Shown: positions 35,702 to 43,846, numbered from the stretch's first letter. The stretch is DNA of 64,000 nt from Parabacteroides sp. AD58 (GCF_023744375.2 NZ_CP146284.1:2542001-2606000); one strand, 5' to 3'. The notes: generated from the sequence alone by a model not told the origin. A program made the numbers and translations.

Positions 35702-36478
35702 TTAGAACTTGATCATGCCTTCGTCTTCTTTCTTCGCGCTGTTTGTAGCACGGGCTTTCAATTTCGTCCGTTGTTGTTCGACGAGGGCATTCACGTTGCC
35801 GATGAAGGTCGCGAATTTCTCATCGCCGTGCATGGCTGCCAACATATTGACAATATCTACCAACTTCCGATAAGCATCGTCGGCAGCTTGGCGCGCCTGC
35901 TTCGAAAGCCCCACTTCGCGGGCAGCCTCTTCCTGCACCTTGGCATCCGTAGCGTTTAAGAATGAAGTTTCCGCATTTTCCAAGCGAGTCAACCACGGTT
36001 CGATATCCAGGTCTGTGAAATCGCCCATCTCTTTCGTCTGGTTCAATTCCTGCAACAAATTATGCAAGATACCACTTTCCTCGAGTTGTGGCTTGGCTGT
36101 CGGATTCCCGTATTTATCCAAAATAACCAACGCTTTCTCGGCAGCAACCGCCACCGATTCTTCCGGATGGGCAGTCATCGCCTTGATATAGTTGTATAAT
36201 CCCGTCCACGCATAATCGCGCTCCGCATCCTTTTCCGCTACCCGTTTGGCCGAAGGCACTGTAGTAGAGACCTTCAACGCACTGTCCAAACCATCCACCG
36301 CCGTTTTGTGCGTATCCACGCCCGTCGTCAGGAAAGTAACCGATGTTTCCGGCAAACCTTCGGCAATCAAAGCCCCGGTCGTAGGCAATTCTTCGGCATA
36401 TTGCTGAACACGTTGGTGGAAAGCGAAGTCTTCTTCGATGCGGAGGTGAGCCAAATTAAAAGTTATGATCTTTACCAT
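35702..36478 (-). CDS. DUF6261 family protein
   Basis: 258 residues, helical, soluble, no signal peptide. The opening VKIITFNLAHLRIEEDFAFHQRVQQY and the Lys-rich tail ending EDEGMIKF fit the DUF6261 family of Bacteroidetes, as far as I can judge. Function unknown. A -7 element lies on the minus strand at 36510-36517 (TATATTTG). The region upstream is an array of tandem GTCGAC-type repeats. Confidence 0.75.
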   Translation of the reverse strand: MVKIITFNLAHLRIEEDFAFHQRVQQYAEELPTTGALIAEGLPETSVTFLTTGVDTHKTAVDGLDSALKVSTTVPSAKRVAEKDAERDYAWTGLYNYIKAMTAHPEESVAVAAEKALVILDKYGNPTAKPQLEESGILHNLLQELNQTKEMGDFTDLDIEPWLTRLENAETSFLNATDAKVQEEAAREVGLSKQARQAADDAYRKLVDIVNMLAAMHGDEKFATFIGNVNALVEQQRTKLKARATNSAKKEDEGMIKF

Positions 36479-36509
36479 AATATTCTCCTTTTTTAAATTA
36501 ACACTGAGG

Positions 36510-36517
36510 CAAATATA
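36510..36517 (-). promoter_or_regulatory. -7 element for the DUF6261 gene
   Basis: The minus strand reads TATATTTG, 31 bp before the start. Confidence 0.5.
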
Positions 36518-36554
36518 CAGATTATTCCTACAAAAGAAAGGATTGTAAGGCTTA

Positions 36555-36760
36555 TTTTCCGTCGATAATCCATTCTTCCGAAAAAAAGCACCAGAAACTC
36601 CGTCGACACCCCATTTTTTTCAAAAAAAGCCCTGTCGACGCAATCGCAAGCCGATTTTTTCTAAAAAATAGGCAATCGACGGGCTCGGAAGCCCTTTTTT
36701 ACGAGGAAATGGGTTAGCGACAGAGTTCCCGGTGTTTTTTCCCCAAAAAACCTTTCCCAA
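36555..36760. repeat. Tandem repeats of about 41 bp with internal poly-T/poly-A hairpins
   Basis: GTCGAT/GTCGAC/ATCGAC/AGCGAC words start at 36561, 36602, 36634, 36675 and 36716, giving spacings of 41, 32, 41 and 41. Each unit then has a T run and an A run separated by 2-4 bases (CCATTTTTTTCAAAAAAAGC, CGATTTTTTCTAAAAAATAG, GTTTTTTCCCCAAAAAACC). The array fills most of the 365-bp gap between the DUF6261 and methyltransferase genes. Confidence 0.75.
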
Positions 36761-36807
36761 CACTAAAACCTCTATTTCTTTCATCTTTTTTTATCCTACA
36801 CATTTAT

Positions 36808-36815
36808 TACATTTG
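36808..36815 (+). promoter_or_regulatory. -7 element for the restriction/methyltransferase-like gene
   Basis: TACATTTG, exact TAnnTTTG match, 29 bp before the start. Confidence 0.55.
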
Positions 36816-36843
36816 CAAAATAACAATAGGGAAAGGGAAAAAC

Positions 36844-39279
36844 ATGGCATACGACATTCATTTGCAAGAGGAAGAATTGAAAAACAAAGTGGCACACGAT
36901 TATTTTGCCGAATTCGACAGCACACAAATCATCGGGAAAATAGATTTCTGTATTGCTATGCCACACGATAGCGCAGCTTTGTTCGAAACGGAATATTTAC
37001 TTTGGGCAGAAGCGAAGGCCGGAACGAAGAAAGACATCTACGAGTCATTCGTTCAACTGATCCTGACGATCGGCAAAGCCCGTACTTTCGACCATTACCA
37101 GCCGCCTTTCTTCTTAGGAGCATTTGATGCGGAAAAAATAGCTTTCCTGCCTTACGAAAATGTAAGCGAAGTATTTTATCAGAATGATTTTAATTGGAAC
37201 GTCACGCCCAGCAACCACGACAGCAAAGAATTCCGCCAATTATATAACATGGTAAAAGAAACGATCGAAAAGAACCTGCTCTTCTACCATTTTAAAGATA
37301 ACAACAAAGAACTGCGCGCTTTTATCCGGGCCAACTTCAAAAAAAACATCAAACGGGTCACCAAAAAGCGTATCAATCTCTCAAACCTGACACATATCTA
37401 CCAGCATTGGTGTAAATTGGTAAAACCGTCGATCAACATCAGTTGGGATACGGCAAAAGCCAGCGGTATATTAGATGCGGATTTCTTCTTAGCAGATGTC
37501 TTGTCGAAAGATAACCTGACCCTGAAAGACAAACTATTTGTTTTGTTGAAAAACAACCGGTATATATTAGACCGGAAAATAAACGATGCAGGACTGACAG
37601 AACAGCAGATAGCTGAATTTATGGACGGCGGCGTAGCTCATACCCAGTTTTGGAATCATTATGTCCGACCGCCCAAGAAAGAATATTGGGAAAGTATCGT
37701 CACCCGCCGCGACCGCCTCGTCCCCCAAGATGTGCGCGAGCGTAAAGGCTCATACTTCACGCCCCAACAATGGGTAGAGTTATCACAAGAATATCTGGCC
37801 GCCGAATTGGGTGAAGACTGGCAAGACGAGTATTATATATGGGATTGTGCGGCAGGAACAGGTAATTTGCTGAACGGGCTTAGCAACAAATATAACATTT
37901 GGGCATCAACGCTCGATCAGGCAGATGTGGATGTGATGCACGACCGCATTGAAAACGGAGCCAATCTTTTACATAACCATGTCTTTCAATTCGACTTCTT
38001 GAATGACCCGTTTACTAAATTGCCACAACCCTTGCAGGATATTATCAACGATGAAGAAAAACGAAAGAAACTTGTCATCTATATCAATCCTCCGTATGCG
38101 GAGGCAAGCGATACCAAGACGTTAAAAGGAGGAAAAGGTAAAAATGCAGTAGAACAAAGCATGGTGAATAAAAAATATAAATCATTGCTTGGACAAGGAA
38201 ATGCAGAGCTATTCGTACAATTTTTCACGCGAATATACCTCGAAATCCCCTCAGTGGTCCTTGCAGAATTTTCAAAGTTGAAAATTCTGCAAGGACCACA
38301 CTTCGCCGATTTCCGGAAATTTTTTCGAGCGAAGCTCGGTCAATTTTTTGTGATTCCGGCCAACACATTCGATAATGTAAAAGGACAATTCCCTATTGGT
38401 TTCATGGTTTGGGATACAAAAATTAAAATACCTTTTATCTCTGCCGAAGCCGATGTTTATAATAGAAAAGGGGATTTTATTACAAAAAAAACATATCAAG
38501 CCTATGATCTGGCTCTCTATATGAACGAATGGATAAAACCTTTTAGAGGGAAAAAGGATGCAACAAATATCATTGGAAAGTTTCCTTTTAAAGGAAATGA
38601 TTTTCAAAATCAGAATATGGTCCAAATCGTTCATCAGAACATGATCTATAACAAAGAAGCAGGACAATTTTACATCAACTATGATAATGTAGGGTTGGCG
38701 GCTGTTTATTTTGCTGTTCGTAAAAGTATCGAAGCCACATGGCTCAACGACCGTGATCAGTTCCTCTATCCGAACGATGGATGGCAGACAGACAACGAAT
38801 TTCAAGCAGATTGTTTGGCCTATACACTATTCAACAACAATATTCAAAGCGAATTCGGCATAAACCACTGGATTCCTTTTACAGAACAAGAGGTAAATGC
38901 CAAAGAAAAATTCCAAAGCAATTTCATGAGTAATTATATTCAAGGAAAGTGCAGCAAAAAAGAGCATACTCAGATTGAACTATTCGATCAGACTAAAAAC
39001 GAAATAACCCCTTTGGTATTTTCAGAAGAAGCACAAGAGGTGATGGATGCCGGACGGGAATTGTGGCGTTATTATCATGCACAACCAGACGCCAATCCAA
39101 ACGCAGCCCTCTATGATATCCGGTTGTATTTTCAAGGGAAAAACGAGAAAGGTAAGATGAACAATAGCAGTAATGATGCTCGCTATACCCAATTGATCGC
39201 CACTTTACGAGAGAACCTCAAAACACTTGCTCAAAAAATAGAGCCTAAAGTATATGAATATGGTTTCCTAAAAAAATAG
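36844..39279 (+). CDS. Type IIG-like N6-adenine DNA methyltransferase with nuclease-like N-terminus
   Basis: 811 residues. The N-terminus has D34 (GKIDFCI) and E56-A-K58 (LLWAEAKAG), a plausible PD-(D/E)XK nuclease set. The methyltransferase core has motif I DCAAGTGN from D334 and motif IV NPPY from N415, typical of N6-adenine enzymes of the Eco57I group. The C-terminal half may hold target recognition (DTFDNVKGQFPIGFMVW is a common family motif). This layout suggests one polypeptide that both cuts and methylates; a phage-defence role is likely but unproven, and it could be an orphan methylase. No partner gene is adjacent. Bases 38254-38299 form a long palindrome within the coding region. Confidence 0.85.
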   Translation: MAYDIHLQEEELKNKVAHDYFAEFDSTQIIGKIDFCIAMPHDSAALFETEYLLWAEAKAGTKKDIYESFVQLILTIGKARTFDHYQPPFFLGAFDAEKIAFLPYENVSEVFYQNDFNWNVTPSNHDSKEFRQLYNMVKETIEKNLLFYHFKDNNKELRAFIRANFKKNIKRVTKKRINLSNLTHIYQHWCKLVKPSINISWDTAKASGILDADFFLADVLSKDNLTLKDKLFVLLKNNRYILDRKINDAGLTEQQIAEFMDGGVAHTQFWNHYVRPPKKEYWESIVTRRDRLVPQDVRERKGSYFTPQQWVELSQEYLAAELGEDWQDEYYIWDCAAGTGNLLNGLSNKYNIWASTLDQADVDVMHDRIENGANLLHNHVFQFDFLNDPFTKLPQPLQDIINDEEKRKKLVIYINPPYAEASDTKTLKGGKGKNAVEQSMVNKKYKSLLGQGNAELFVQFFTRIYLEIPSVVLAEFSKLKILQGPHFADFRKFFRAKLGQFFVIPANTFDNVKGQFPIGFMVWDTKIKIPFISAEADVYNRKGDFITKKTYQAYDLALYMNEWIKPFRGKKDATNIIGKFPFKGNDFQNQNMVQIVHQNMIYNKEAGQFYINYDNVGLAAVYFAVRKSIEATWLNDRDQFLYPNDGWQTDNEFQADCLAYTLFNNNIQSEFGINHWIPFTEQEVNAKEKFQSNFMSNYIQGKCSKKEHTQIELFDQTKNEITPLVFSEEAQEVMDAGRELWRYYHAQPDANPNAALYDIRLYFQGKNEKGKMNNSSNDARYTQLIATLRENLKTLAQKIEPKVYEYGFLKK
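38254..38299. repeat. Perfect 22-bp-arm palindrome inside the methyltransferase gene
   Basis: The left arm 38254-38275 starts GTGGTCCTTGCAGAATTTTC and the right arm 38278-38299 is its exact reverse complement, separated by AG. It encodes about residues 471-486 (VVLAEFSKLKILQGPH). A smaller dyad CTTCGC...GCGAAG follows within 40 bp. Confidence 0.9.
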
Positions 39280-39305
39280 CATCGCTTATAAAAACGGCGA
39301 TGCTA
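39277..39305 (-). terminator. Hairpin at the end of the methyltransferase gene, terminator for the minus strand
   Basis: TAGCATCGC (39277-39285) pairs with GCGATGCTA (39297-39305). On the minus strand it is followed by TTTTTT, so it best serves the DUF4838 gene. The stem includes the methyltransferase stop codon. Confidence 0.65.
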
Positions 39306-39409
39306 CTTATAGGTTAGCAAAATAATTACCCCCGAAACTTCCCGGCTACCCGCTGATAGGTGGGCATTTCTACGCTTTTCTTTTTCCATATGAAAACTAT
39401 ACAAATACG

Positions 39410-41605
39410 TTACAACACTGTTACTTCATCCATAAAGAACCAAGCAGGATGACCTACGCCATAGTGCCAAGTCGGACACATCCCGATGGCATCGACTTCT
39501 ACTTTGATATAACACGCTTTGACAGGCTTATCGGAAGTAACTTTCCCGCCTACGAACTTGACTTGTGGATCCCGGTCTTCGGCAAACGAGAATGAACCGA
39601 AAGGCTGATAGGTCTGGTTGTCGGCCGAAATCGAATAAGTCACCTTTTCGGGGAGAAGAATCCATTGCCCCAACTGATGAAGGAAGTCGGCTTCCACAGT
39701 GCTGAATTCTTTTTCTTCGCCCAGATCGAGAATGAACGAACCGTCCACGCCTTCCCAGCCGACCCAGCTCTCTACGAAAGTCGTACCGCCAAACAGGCCG
39801 TCGGTCAATGCCGTCTCAGCCATTTGCTGATAGCGTTCGCCCGGTTTTTGCAGCCAGATCACCTTCGAGCCCAGCGCCTTGCTCTTCTCGGCCTGAGGCA
39901 AGAAGCGTTTTTCGTACAGATCACAATAATCTACGGGGGCATTGTTGCGTTCGTTCAGCGACTTGATACCGAACTTACGGCATTGCTGACGGAAATAATC
40001 CAACTGCTGACGAACCTTGGCCACATCCTGATTCGTTTTGGTACGGGCTATTTCCAGCTCAGAATAAATCAATGACAAACGAGACAGCTGTACCCGGTTG
40101 AGCAGAGTCGTATCCGAAGCCACGGCCGCCTCAGCCTGATCGAACAGCTCATCGTAGGTCTTGCAAAGCCGGTCGTTCAGCATCCCGTTCTTATGGGATA
40201 CCGGCGAATCATAAATCCACAAATCGATACCGCTGGCCAACAGTCCACCCTGCATGATCTTCTGATACTGATACAGATAAGGAGCCGCTGCCCCGTAATA
40301 ACCATTCATAAAACTGCGCATCAGCGAATCGGCATTCTGATAAGGATCCCACATCAGTTTCCCGATCATATAAGCACGCATTTCCGAGAAGTCTGTTCCT
40401 TTCGTACCGTTCACTTGCGCAAAGTGCATCGTTGCGTGATTCTTCTTGAACAACTGGATATTCTTCTGCAAGACATGGAAATTAGGGAAACACGATACCA
40501 TGTTGTCGAAGTTAATGCCATAATCCCACACGAAAATATTATCGGAGATAGCCGACCAGCCTTCGAGCGCCTCTACAAACTCACGGCCAGAAGCATTGTC
40601 GGTCAGTGGCACTTCCCGCTTGCAGTCGATATCGCACAACATGATGTTTACATTCGGCAGCGGCTTCACCTTCTTGGGCGGATGCATGGTAAAGAGATAA
40701 GCCAAGGTAGAAATCTCCTTATCGGGGAAGCGTTCGGCCAGCTTGTTCATGAAACGGATATAGGCACCAGCCGGAGAACCTTCTTCCTCGTACACCTTAC
40801 GGCAATTCTCACACGTACAGAAGGTATTGTTTCCGTCGTTCTGACTGACTGAAATCAGTTTCTTATCCGGGTTCGCCTTGAATATAGAATCCAGTTTCTG
40901 CACCACGAAATTATAGACATCCGGATTCGTCAGACACCACTGGCTATGGTTACCCGGACGATGCTCGCCGTTGATATACGAATAATATTCGGGATGTTCC
41001 TTTCCATACACATCCGAAGGCATCAGGCGGTCGAATGTATGTACCCACATATTGTCGATGAAAACTTCATCCGGTTCTTCCAGGCGGAACCACATCTTGT
41101 AAATCGGATCATCACAACCGTAACTAAACGACTGGCGATAGCGGAAAGCCGGTGTCTCCGACAAATGGATCTCCGGCAAGGTAATCGTCTTCGAAGGCGT
41201 CAATGTATAGGCTTTGTAGGCATAATACGAAACACCCATGTATTTTTCCAATAAAGTTACCACGCCATAGATCGAGCCTTTATCTCCGCCGCTTGTAATC
41301 CGCAACTGGTTCTGTTCGGTACAAATAGTAAAACCATCTTCGCCAGCTTCTGCCGATTTTCCACCGATCACGACATCGCCGGCTTTCGCTTTTCCTTCCA
41401 CAATCGGCAACGAAGCCCCGCTGATCCGCTGCACGAAGTCCTGCAACAGATCAGCAGCCTGATGATTTATATCGTTCTTCTCGCTTAAGACAATCCGCGA
41501 AACCGCCTTTCCGTCTTTGACAAGTGTCAGTTGAGCCGAGGCATCCGCCATCCATAAAAAAGCTGAAAGGGCTGCCAAGCCCCACATTCTTCCTATTCGT
41601 TTCAT
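39410..41605 (-). CDS. DUF4838 domain protein, secreted, probable carbohydrate-active
   Basis: 731 residues from ATG 41605 (MKRIGRMWGLAALSAFLWMADASAQ, a signal peptide); the longer frame adds 15 unlikely residues. An N-terminal GH20-like alpha/beta domain (about 25-135, ADLLQDFVQRISGASLPIV) is followed by DUF4838 (SFSYGCDDPIYKMWFRLEE, CLTNPDVYNFV, VSQNDGNNTFCTCENC) and a C-terminal discoidin-like domain (GSFILDLGEEKEFSTVEADF). DUF4838 proteins occur in polysaccharide loci and resemble GH20/GH67 folds, but activity is not established. The cysteine pair FCTCENC may bind metal. Confidence 0.85.
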   Translation of the reverse strand: MKRIGRMWGLAALSAFLWMADASAQLTLVKDGKAVSRIVLSEKNDINHQAADLLQDFVQRISGASLPIVEGKAKAGDVVIGGKSAEAGEDGFTICTEQNQLRITSGGDKGSIYGVVTLLEKYMGVSYYAYKAYTLTPSKTITLPEIHLSETPAFRYRQSFSYGCDDPIYKMWFRLEEPDEVFIDNMWVHTFDRLMPSDVYGKEHPEYYSYINGEHRPGNHSQWCLTNPDVYNFVVQKLDSIFKANPDKKLISVSQNDGNNTFCTCENCRKVYEEEGSPAGAYIRFMNKLAERFPDKEISTLAYLFTMHPPKKVKPLPNVNIMLCDIDCKREVPLTDNASGREFVEALEGWSAISDNIFVWDYGINFDNMVSCFPNFHVLQKNIQLFKKNHATMHFAQVNGTKGTDFSEMRAYMIGKLMWDPYQNADSLMRSFMNGYYGAAAPYLYQYQKIMQGGLLASGIDLWIYDSPVSHKNGMLNDRLCKTYDELFDQAEAAVASDTTLLNRVQLSRLSLIYSELEIARTKTNQDVAKVRQQLDYFRQQCRKFGIKSLNERNNAPVDYCDLYEKRFLPQAEKSKALGSKVIWLQKPGERYQQMAETALTDGLFGGTTFVESWVGWEGVDGSFILDLGEEKEFSTVEADFLHQLGQWILLPEKVTYSISADNQTYQPFGSFSFAEDRDPQVKFVGGKVTSDKPVKACYIKVEVDAIGMCPTWHYGVGHPAWFFMDEVTVL

Positions 41606-41660
41606 GTAATTCGTTTTTGTGTTTTCTAAATTTCTCCGTTTAACTTGCATACAATATTAG

Positions 41661-41668
41661 TACTTTTG
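41661..41668 (+). promoter_or_regulatory. -7 element for the TatD-like gene
   Basis: TACTTTTG, exact TAnnTTTG match, 21 bp before the start. Confidence 0.5.
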
Positions 41669-41689
41669 CCCCATTCAAACAACAGGAAG

Positions 41690-42346
41690 ATGAAATATAT
41701 CGATATACATACGCATACAGTTATTCCCAAAGCCCAGGAAAACCGTATCTCTTTTTACAACCGGATCATCGGACAAGAAACGTTGGACGATTTATCCCAT
41801 TTAGAAATGTTTTCGGTTGGTATCCATCCGTGGTTTATTCCTTCCGGAGAAAACAATGATCAATTACTCAAGCTGCTGTGGGAAAAGGCCAAGCAACCGG
41901 AAGTCTGGATGATCGGAGAAGCCGGACTCGACAAACTCCATGAGACTCCACTCGAACGACAGCTCGATCTGTTTGAACAACAAGTCCTGCTGGCCGAAGA
42001 ACTCCATAAGCCACTTATCATCCATTGTGTAAAAGCCTGGAGTGAACTGATTGCCTTACGGAAGAAAATCCGCCCGCTTTCGCCCTGGCTCATTCATGGC
42101 TTCCGCGGGAAAAGAGAATTAGCCGAACAACTGCTGAAAGAAAACATCTATCTTTCGTTCGGCGAACAATTCCAGCCGGCAGCCCTACAAACAGCCTGGC
42201 CAACTCATCTTTTTCTGGAAACAGACGAATCAAAACTGGACATACGGGAAATATATGAAAAGGCTGCGGCAGCCTTATCCGTTCCGATAGAGATATTAGC
42301 AGGACAAATTGAGCAGAATCTTTCTTTGCTCTTTTCAGGTGAGTAA
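41690..42346 (+). CDS. TatD family metal-dependent hydrolase
   Basis: 218 residues from ATG 41690, shorter than the usual 255-265 of TatD. Metal ligands are visible as HTHT near the start, E in GEAGLD, H in IIHCVKAW, H in IHGFRG and D in ETDES. Members are often 3'-5' DNA exonucleases, but short Bacteroidetes versions are poorly studied. The first loop (HTHTVIPKAQENRISFYNRI) lacks the usual aspartate-rich segment after the HxH pair. Monocistronic, with a promoter at 41661. Confidence 0.88.
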   Translation: MKYIDIHTHTVIPKAQENRISFYNRIIGQETLDDLSHLEMFSVGIHPWFIPSGENNDQLLKLLWEKAKQPEVWMIGEAGLDKLHETPLERQLDLFEQQVLLAEELHKPLIIHCVKAWSELIALRKKIRPLSPWLIHGFRGKRELAEQLLKENIYLSFGEQFQPAALQTAWPTHLFLETDESKLDIREIYEKAAAALSVPIEILAGQIEQNLSLLFSGE

Positions 42347-42353
42347 AGGGCAC

Positions 42354-42420
42354 AAAAAAAGGCTATCTTCACAGACAGCCAATTTCCATTGTTAACCTTA
42401 AATCTAATACCATGAAAAAC
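42354..42420 (-). ncRNA. Candidate small RNA, about 70 nt, with own promoter and terminator
   Basis: On the minus strand a -7 element TATATTTG (42434-42427) is followed by about 65 nt and then the stem GGCTGTC-TGTGAA-GATAGCC with a TTTTTTT tail (42380-42354). No protein of useful length fits inside, though an ATG-like word occurs. A 14-bp palindrome ATGTTATGTAACAT (42443-42456) sits over the expected -33 region. I have the impression of a recurrent Bacteroidales intergenic sequence but cannot name a family. Confidence 0.55.
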
Positions 42421-42563
42421 ACGATGCAAATATAGACATTTTATGTTATGTAACATAGCTCGTCAATACTTTTTCTTCTAAAATCGGCCTATTTTAACCA
42501 CATTTAACCAATCAACCCAAAAATCAGGCAGAAAAGTTGGAAATATGGCCGGCTATTCATACA

Positions 42564-42571
42564 TTCGCGAA
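42564..42571. promoter_or_regulatory. Possible ArsR operator upstream of its own gene
   Basis: TTCGCGAA palindrome 15 bp before the start, within the flanking CATTCGCGAACAA. A related dyad ATTCGT-N6-ACGAAT occurs at 42939-42956. Confidence 0.45.
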
Positions 42572-42585
42572 CAACAAATAAGAAT

Positions 42586-42915
42586 ATGGGAGAAAAAAAG
42601 GAATATACAGCAACTCAAGGACAGCTGGCACGCTTTGCCAAGGCTTTAGGTCATCCGGCAAGAATTGCCATTATGCACTTTTTAGCCAAACAGGAAACCT
42701 GCTACTTTGGCGATATTCATGAAGAATTACCCATAGCCAAAGCGACCGTTTCCCAACACTTGAAAGAACTGAAAGATGCCGGTTTGATACAGGGAGAAGT
42801 GGAAACCCCAAAAGTAAAATACTGCATTAATCAGGAAAACTGGAAATTAGCAAGACAGCTCTTTTCCGATTTCTTCAGTCAGGATATATGCAAATCAAAG
42901 GGTTGCTGTGAATAA
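42586..42915 (+). CDS. arsR: ArsR/SmtB-family metalloregulator
   Basis: 109 residues with a winged helix-turn-helix ([49 protein letters not shown]). The cysteine in QETCYFGD and the C-terminal SKGCCE could bind thiophilic metalloids such as arsenite. It is followed by remnants of arsenic resistance genes, so it is best read as an ArsR repressor left without its operon. Operator-like dyads occur before it and before the remnants. Confidence 0.85.
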   Translation: MGEKKEYTATQGQLARFAKALGHPARIAIMHFLAKQETCYFGDIHEELPIAKATVSQHLKELKDAGLIQGEVETPKVKYCINQENWKLARQLFSDFFSQDICKSKGCCE

Positions 42916-42930
42916 CAGCCCTTTTTTTTC
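42899..42930 (+). terminator. Terminator at the end of the ArsR gene
   Basis: GGG(ttg)CTGT pairs with ACAGCCC and a run of eight T follows (42921-42929). The stem includes the last codons. Confidence 0.7.
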
Positions 42931-42938
42931 TTCATTTT

Positions 42939-42956
42939 ATTCGTTGTTTTACGAAT
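42939..42956. promoter_or_regulatory. ArsR-type dyad before the decayed ars genes
   Basis: ATTCGT-N6-ACGAAT, 22 bp before the first remnant. Confidence 0.45.
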
Positions 42957-42978
42957 TGCATATACAATATACAATACA

Positions 42979-43015
42979 ATGGAAATTAAAATTTTAGGAA
43001 CAGGCTGCGCCAACT
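42979..43015 (+). pseudogene. Remnant of a small thioredoxin-like gene
   Basis: ATG 42979 starts MEIKILGTGCAN, the opening of the small redox-disulfide (thioredoxin-like) protein usually found in ars operons, whose CxxC second cysteine would follow next. The frame then joins arsC sequence out of phase and stops at 43071. A deletion between the two genes is the simplest reading. Confidence 0.75.
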
Positions 43016-43213
43016 TGTACGGGAAACAGCTGCCGCAGTCAGATGGCGCATGGCTTCCTTCAATCGTTTGACCCGAGTTTAGAAGTATTTTCGGCTGGAA
43101 CCAAGCCGGCCGAGAAAGTATATCCCATGGCTGTCGAAGTTATGCAAGAAGCCGGCATAGACATCAGTCATCACATACCAACATATCCCGACGTGTACAT
43201 GCCAGCAGTCTAA
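43016..43213 (+). pseudogene. arsC remnant (arsenate reductase, LMW-phosphatase type)
   Basis: In frame from 43016: CTGNSCRSQMAHGFLQSFDP and on to AGIDISHH, the N-terminal half of a thioredoxin-coupled arsenate reductase, including the CxxGNSCRS-type loop. The N-terminal codons and the C-terminal half are missing; the frame ends at TAA 43211-43213 after a run of unrelated residues (IPTYPDVYMPAV). No start codon belongs to it, so it is inactive. Confidence 0.8.
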
Positions 43214-43360
43214 CCATTAATCCGCTTATAATCATGATGGCAGGAGTAGGATTGTCACTTCCCGAAGCGACTCTTCTCAAGGAAGTCATGACCTAGCGCC
43301 TGTGGCGTGATCACACTGTTTATCATCTTCTTAGGTTACCTGTTCAACATCGTCTTATAA
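43201..43360 (+). pseudogene. Remnant of an ArsP/YraQ-like permease gene
   Basis: In frame from 43201: SSLTINPLIIMMAGVGLSLP then EATLLKEVMT and a TAG at 43294-43296. In a shifted frame it continues as VITLFIIFLGYLFNIVL ending at TAA 43360. The pieces fit the C-terminal end of a two-domain permease found in ars operons. It carries at least one frameshift and one nonsense change and lacks almost all of the gene. Confidence 0.7.
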
Positions 43361-43382
43361 AGGTGCCTAGCTTTTAATCCAT

Positions 43383-43605
43383 TCATGCCTAGCTTTTGAT
43401 GAAAATACGCCGGCTTTTGATCAAAAGGTAGGCATGAATTAAAACAGAAGTAACGAGGTTCGTTTTTAATCTTCGTTACTTCTGTTTTTGATTCCCGTTA
43501 GTTTTATTTTCGTACCAAACCAGACATTCAGTTTAAAAAATCATCTTTCACCTTTTATCTATCTTTTTGTAAAACTGAAAGATGCGGTGATTCAAGCCCG
43601 TGATG
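43383..43605. repeat. Composite dispersed repeat, copy C (inverted relative to copy A)
   Basis: 21-nt units (CTAGCTTTTGAT at 43390 and CGGCTTTTGAT at 43411), then GGTAGGCATGAATT, a hairpin AGAAGTAACGA...TTCGTTACTTCT (43446-43482), then the block 43531-43600, which is nearly the reverse complement of 19897-19966. Confidence 0.75.
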
Positions 43606-43638
43606 CTGTTTTATTAGGACTTAATACATATATAAAAA

Positions 43639-43674
43639 ATAAGCTCTTTAACCCAAATGGATTAAAGAGCTTAT
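43639..43674 (-). terminator. Terminator for tRNA-Lys
   Basis: ATAAGCTCTTTAA (43639-43651) pairs with TTAAAGAGCTTAT (43662-43674). On the minus strand it is followed by TTTTTTATA. Confidence 0.8.
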
Positions 43675-43676
43675 TT

Positions 43677-43752
43677 TGGTGATCCGCTTGGGGTTCGAAC
43701 CCAAGACCCCAACATTAAAAGTGTTGTGCTCTACCAGCTGAGCTAGCGAATC
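43677..43752 (-). tRNA. tRNA-Lys (anticodon TTT)
   Basis: The acceptor stem GATTCGC/GCGGATC, D arm (GCTCAGCTGGTAGAGC), anticodon loop CTTTTAA with anticodon TTT and T arm (GGGTTCGAACCCC) are all present; the CCA end is encoded at 43679-43677. Confidence 0.95.
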
Positions 43753-43846
43753 AAACCTATATTGCATCGTTTCCCGATTGCGAGTGCAAAGGTAGTCATA
43801 ATTTTTGACTCTGCAAGTTTTTAGGGGATTTTTTTCTTCTTCTCTC

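Larger units (their letters stand above)
42916..43676. other. Gene-poor stretch of 760 bp with pseudogenes and repeats
   Basis: Holds the ArsR-type dyad, three ars remnants (42979-43360), then composite repeat copy C (43383-43605) and the terminator of tRNA-Lys. A 64-codon frame at 43488-43682 has no support as a gene: it runs through the repeat, and a similar peptide arises in the opposite copy at 19811-19999. Confidence 0.7.

Noticed and set aside
36555..36760. Possible CRISPR array beside the methyltransferase
   Set aside because: Units vary, contain low-complexity T/A hairpins and lack distinct spacers.
43488..43682. 64-codon frame in the composite repeat
   Set aside because: A similar peptide (NHLSxFIYLFV) appears in copy A at 19811-19999 because both frames read the same repeat; no start or termination signals support translation.
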